Positions 38,359 through 40,294 of a stretch of DNA of 40,294 nucleotides are shown piece by piece (within the stretch, counting starts at the first letter, position 1; every line of letters begins with the position of its first letter). The notes under the pieces are model-generated. The model ran no database searches, was not told the origin of the DNA, and saw only the letters and a program-made list of their open reading frames with translations. Source of the stretch: Bacillota bacterium. GTDB taxonomy: Bacteria; Bacillota; Clostridia; Oscillospirales; Feifaniaceae. The DNA is taken from positions 1 through 40,294 of the forward strand of contig JAUZPM010000015.1 in the NCBI GenBank assembly GCA_030705925.1, written 5' to 3'. Position numbers and translations under genes: made by a program.

Positions 38359-40294
38359 TTAATTTACAACAGGAACAACTGGCTCCTCAGTCTTAGTGGC
38401 TCCAGAATTGCCGCTGCTACTGTTGTCATTACTATTATTTGATGGTGCAGTCGTTGTATCATTCTGTGTGGCTGTACCCGTATTCCCTGATTGTGTTCCT
38501 GAGTCGCTCGGAGTCTCTGTCTGACTTGCCGCCCCGGAATCTGAAGATTCATTATCCGGAGTTGCAGAGCTTCCTGGACTTAGATGGTTCATTGGGTTAT
38601 CAACACCCTCAGAGTGACCGGCAAAAGTTCCATCAGGAAGCAGGTTTTGATAAACCGGTCCGTTATAACTATATGAATATCCGCTGGGAATCGGAAGATA
38701 GGTATATTGTGCGTCAGTAACTCCAATATCATACGGAAATTCACGTTTTACATTCAGTAAACCAACCTTTTTTCGATTGCTTGCCGGACAGTTTGCCCCT
38801 GCAATCATATTAGTCTCGGTATCTATGTCCGCAAAGATATGAACATCACAATATTTTGTAGGAACAGTTCCTTTTTTGAACCATGCCGTATATTCCCTGC
38901 TTCCCCTAGGATCACTTTTACATGCATCAGTCATAAGCAGACCGCTGTCAGCGCAGACTGTTTCCCTAGTTAGCCCCTGCGTACTGTAAAAATCACGGCT
39001 CTGCTTGCCTTCATGGATCTTTGACATTACTCGTTTCCATAATACAAGTGCCGGATTATTCCCCGAAACATTTATCTCCTCAGGCGTATCAAAGCCGAAC
39101 CAAACAGCCCCAACATAATATGGTGTATATCCTACAAACCAGCGGTCTTTATCATCAGATGTTGTACCCGTTTTACCGGCAGTCGGCATTCCTGATAGTT
39201 TTGCCGGAGTACCTGTACCGTAAGAAACAACGCTTTGAAGCAGATCGTTCATAATATAAGCAGTCTGTTCACTCATTGCGATCGATTTTTCAGGCTTTTT
39301 CTCAAGAATAACGTTCCCCTGATAATCCTCAACTTTTGTAAAAGTGTATGGTTTAACATAAATGCCCTTATTTGCAAACGGAACGTAGGCAGCGGTAAGC
39401 TCCATAACAGAAACGCCGTCTGTAAGGCCTCCAAGACCTAAAGGCGATAAATTAATATCCGACTTAACCTGTCCGTTTTGGACTCTGCGGTCAACAAGTG
39501 AAGTGATTCCGAGATTATTCTTCATAAAATTATAAGAACGCTCTGTACCAAGCTTATCGAGAACTTTTGTGGCAATCGTATTTATCGACTGTTCAACGGC
39601 ATCCTTCACTGTTGTCATTCCGCCATACTTGTTAGTATAGTTTTTAGGCCATTTGTCAGCAATATCAAGCGGCGTATCATCAAACACGCTGCCTTCTGTA
39701 ATTACATTGTATTCGATAGCTGGCGCATAAACCGCAATAGGTTTTATTGTTGAACCGGGCGAACGCGTCGTCTGTGTCGCACGATTGAGTCCACGGTCAA
39801 CCGTTTTTTCTCCTCTTCCTCCAACTATTCCGACAACCGCGCCGGTATATGGGTCCATAACAGTCATCGATGCCTGTGCTTTTTGTTTAGAGCCGTACGT
39901 CTTTGGAAAATTCTTCTCATCTTTAAATACTGTGTCCATTGTGTCTTGTATATCTTTATTCATAGTAGAATAAATTTTAAGGCCGCCGGAATAGACCATT
40001 GATGTTGCAAACTGTTTTGTATAGCCCTTCTCGGTTACAAGAGAATTGATAACATCTTCTATAACCTGATCAGTAAAATATGACTGTTTAGAGTTTACCT
40101 CGCTGGTTGCCTTTTCTTTTGCGAAATTTAAAGGCTCAGCTTTTGCTTTTTCGTATTGTTCCTTTGTGATATACCCCTGCTCGTACATCTTATATAATAC
40201 TGTTTCCTGGCGCTCTTTATTATTGTCAGGATGCGTAAAAGGATCATATTTGCCTGGATACTTTGTTATACCCACAATGGATGCTGCTTCAGCA
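38359..40294 (-). CDS. Class A penicillin-binding protein (PBP1A-like), 5' end outside the window
   Basis: About 645 residues are visible, and the frame stays open to the window edge. The GTG at 40275 is internal, because upstream codons read AEAASI continuous with the family motif. The C-terminal end of the glycosyltransferase is visible (SIVGITKYPGKYDP, KMYEQGYITKEQYEKA). The transpeptidase domain has active-site STIK in RSPGSTIKPIAVYAP, SIN in EQSINTIATK, and KTG in AGKTGTTSDDKDRWFVGYTPYYVG. A Ser/Thr/Asn-rich tail of about 80 residues ends EEPVVPVVN. It polymerises and cross-links peptidoglycan at the membrane. Confidence 0.94.
   Translation of the reverse strand, partial: AEAASIVGITKYPGKYDPFTHPDNNKERQETVLYKMYEQGYITKEQYEKAKAEPLNFAKEKATSEVNSKQSYFTDQVIEDVINSLVTEKGYTKQFATSMVYSGGLKIYSTMNKDIQDTMDTVFKDEKNFPKTYGSKQKAQASMTVMDPYTGAVVGIVGGRGEKTVDRGLNRATQTTRSPGSTIKPIAVYAPAIEYNVITEGSVFDDTPLDIADKWPKNYTNKYGGMTTVKDAVEQSINTIATKVLDKLGTERSYNFMKNNLGITSLVDRRVQNGQVKSDINLSPLGLGGLTDGVSVMELTAAYVPFANKGIYVKPYTFTKVEDYQGNVILEKKPEKSIAMSEQTAYIMNDLLQSVVSYGTGTPAKLSGMPTAGKTGTTSDDKDRWFVGYTPYYVGAVWFGFDTPEEINVSGNNPALVLWKRVMSKIHEGKQSRDFYSTQGLTRETVCADSGLLMTDACKSDPRGSREYTAWFKKGTVPTKYCDVHIFADIDTETNMIAGANCPASNRKKVGLLNVKREFPYDIGVTDAQYTYLPIPSGYSYSYNGPVYQNLLPDGTFAGHSEGVDNPMNHLSPGSSATPDNESSDSGAASQTETPSDSGTQSGNTGTATQNDTTTAPSNNSNDNSSSGNSGATKTEEPVVPVVN

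Overview
The window looks like a chromosomal segment of a low-to-moderate GC Gram-positive anaerobe, most likely a member of the Clostridia. Supporting signs are the frequent TTG starts behind strong GGAGG-type ribosome sites, AT-rich TTGACA/TATAAT promoters, HrcA/CIRCE control of a small heat-shock gene, an adenosylcobalamin-dependent ribonucleotide reductase with NrdR boxes, a clostridial-type 4Fe-4S ferredoxin, and LplA/LplB/LplC-type sugar importers with membrane-bound AraC regulators. I do not assign a species.

Layout. 1-141 is the right end of an IS3-family element (last codons of the transposase plus a terminal repeat). 212-1740 is a flavodoxin-fold reductase facing a LysR regulator. 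1862-2149 is a two-gene tRNA-Leu unit with its own promoter and terminator. 2179-4757 is an Rrf2 regulator, a stand-alone TSCPD protein and a phosphoglucomutase-type enzyme. 4806-7225 is nrdJ (class II ribonucleotide reductase, carrying its own TSCPD domain) under a promoter overlapped by two NrdR boxes. 7241-7531 is a small membrane protein. 7708-11202 is an anion-transporter / ROK kinase / DUF4127 operon. 11252-13611 is a complete polar amino-acid ABC importer. 13622-15077 holds small proteins and a CIRCE-controlled hsp20.

The centre of the window (15088-34146, all on the minus strand) is a large glycan-utilisation locus. In transcription order it has N-acetylglucosamine-6-phosphate deacetylase (nagA), a transmembrane AraC-type sensor-regulator overlapping it by 4 bp, five tandem paralogous lipoprotein solute-binding proteins of the LplA type, one LplB/LplC permease pair, a sugar-phosphate isomerase-like TIM-barrel protein and a cytoplasmic GH106-like glycoside hydrolase. 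There is no ATPase gene, so a shared MsmK-type ATPase encoded elsewhere is inferred. Nearly every cistron boundary carries a stable hairpin, suggesting differential expression of binding proteins and permeases. The inferred process is capture of several related oligosaccharides by alternative binding lipoproteins, import through one channel, and intracellular hydrolysis, isomerisation and deacetylation.

34188-37742 is a redox/sulfur module: a cupin-ferredoxin pair diverging from an ArsR regulator and a four-domain CoA-disulfide-reductase/rhodanese/TusA/DsrE fusion, with a striking repeat in the ArsR promoter. The right edge (37778-40294) is a lipoprotein downstream of a class A penicillin-binding protein whose 5' end lies outside the window.
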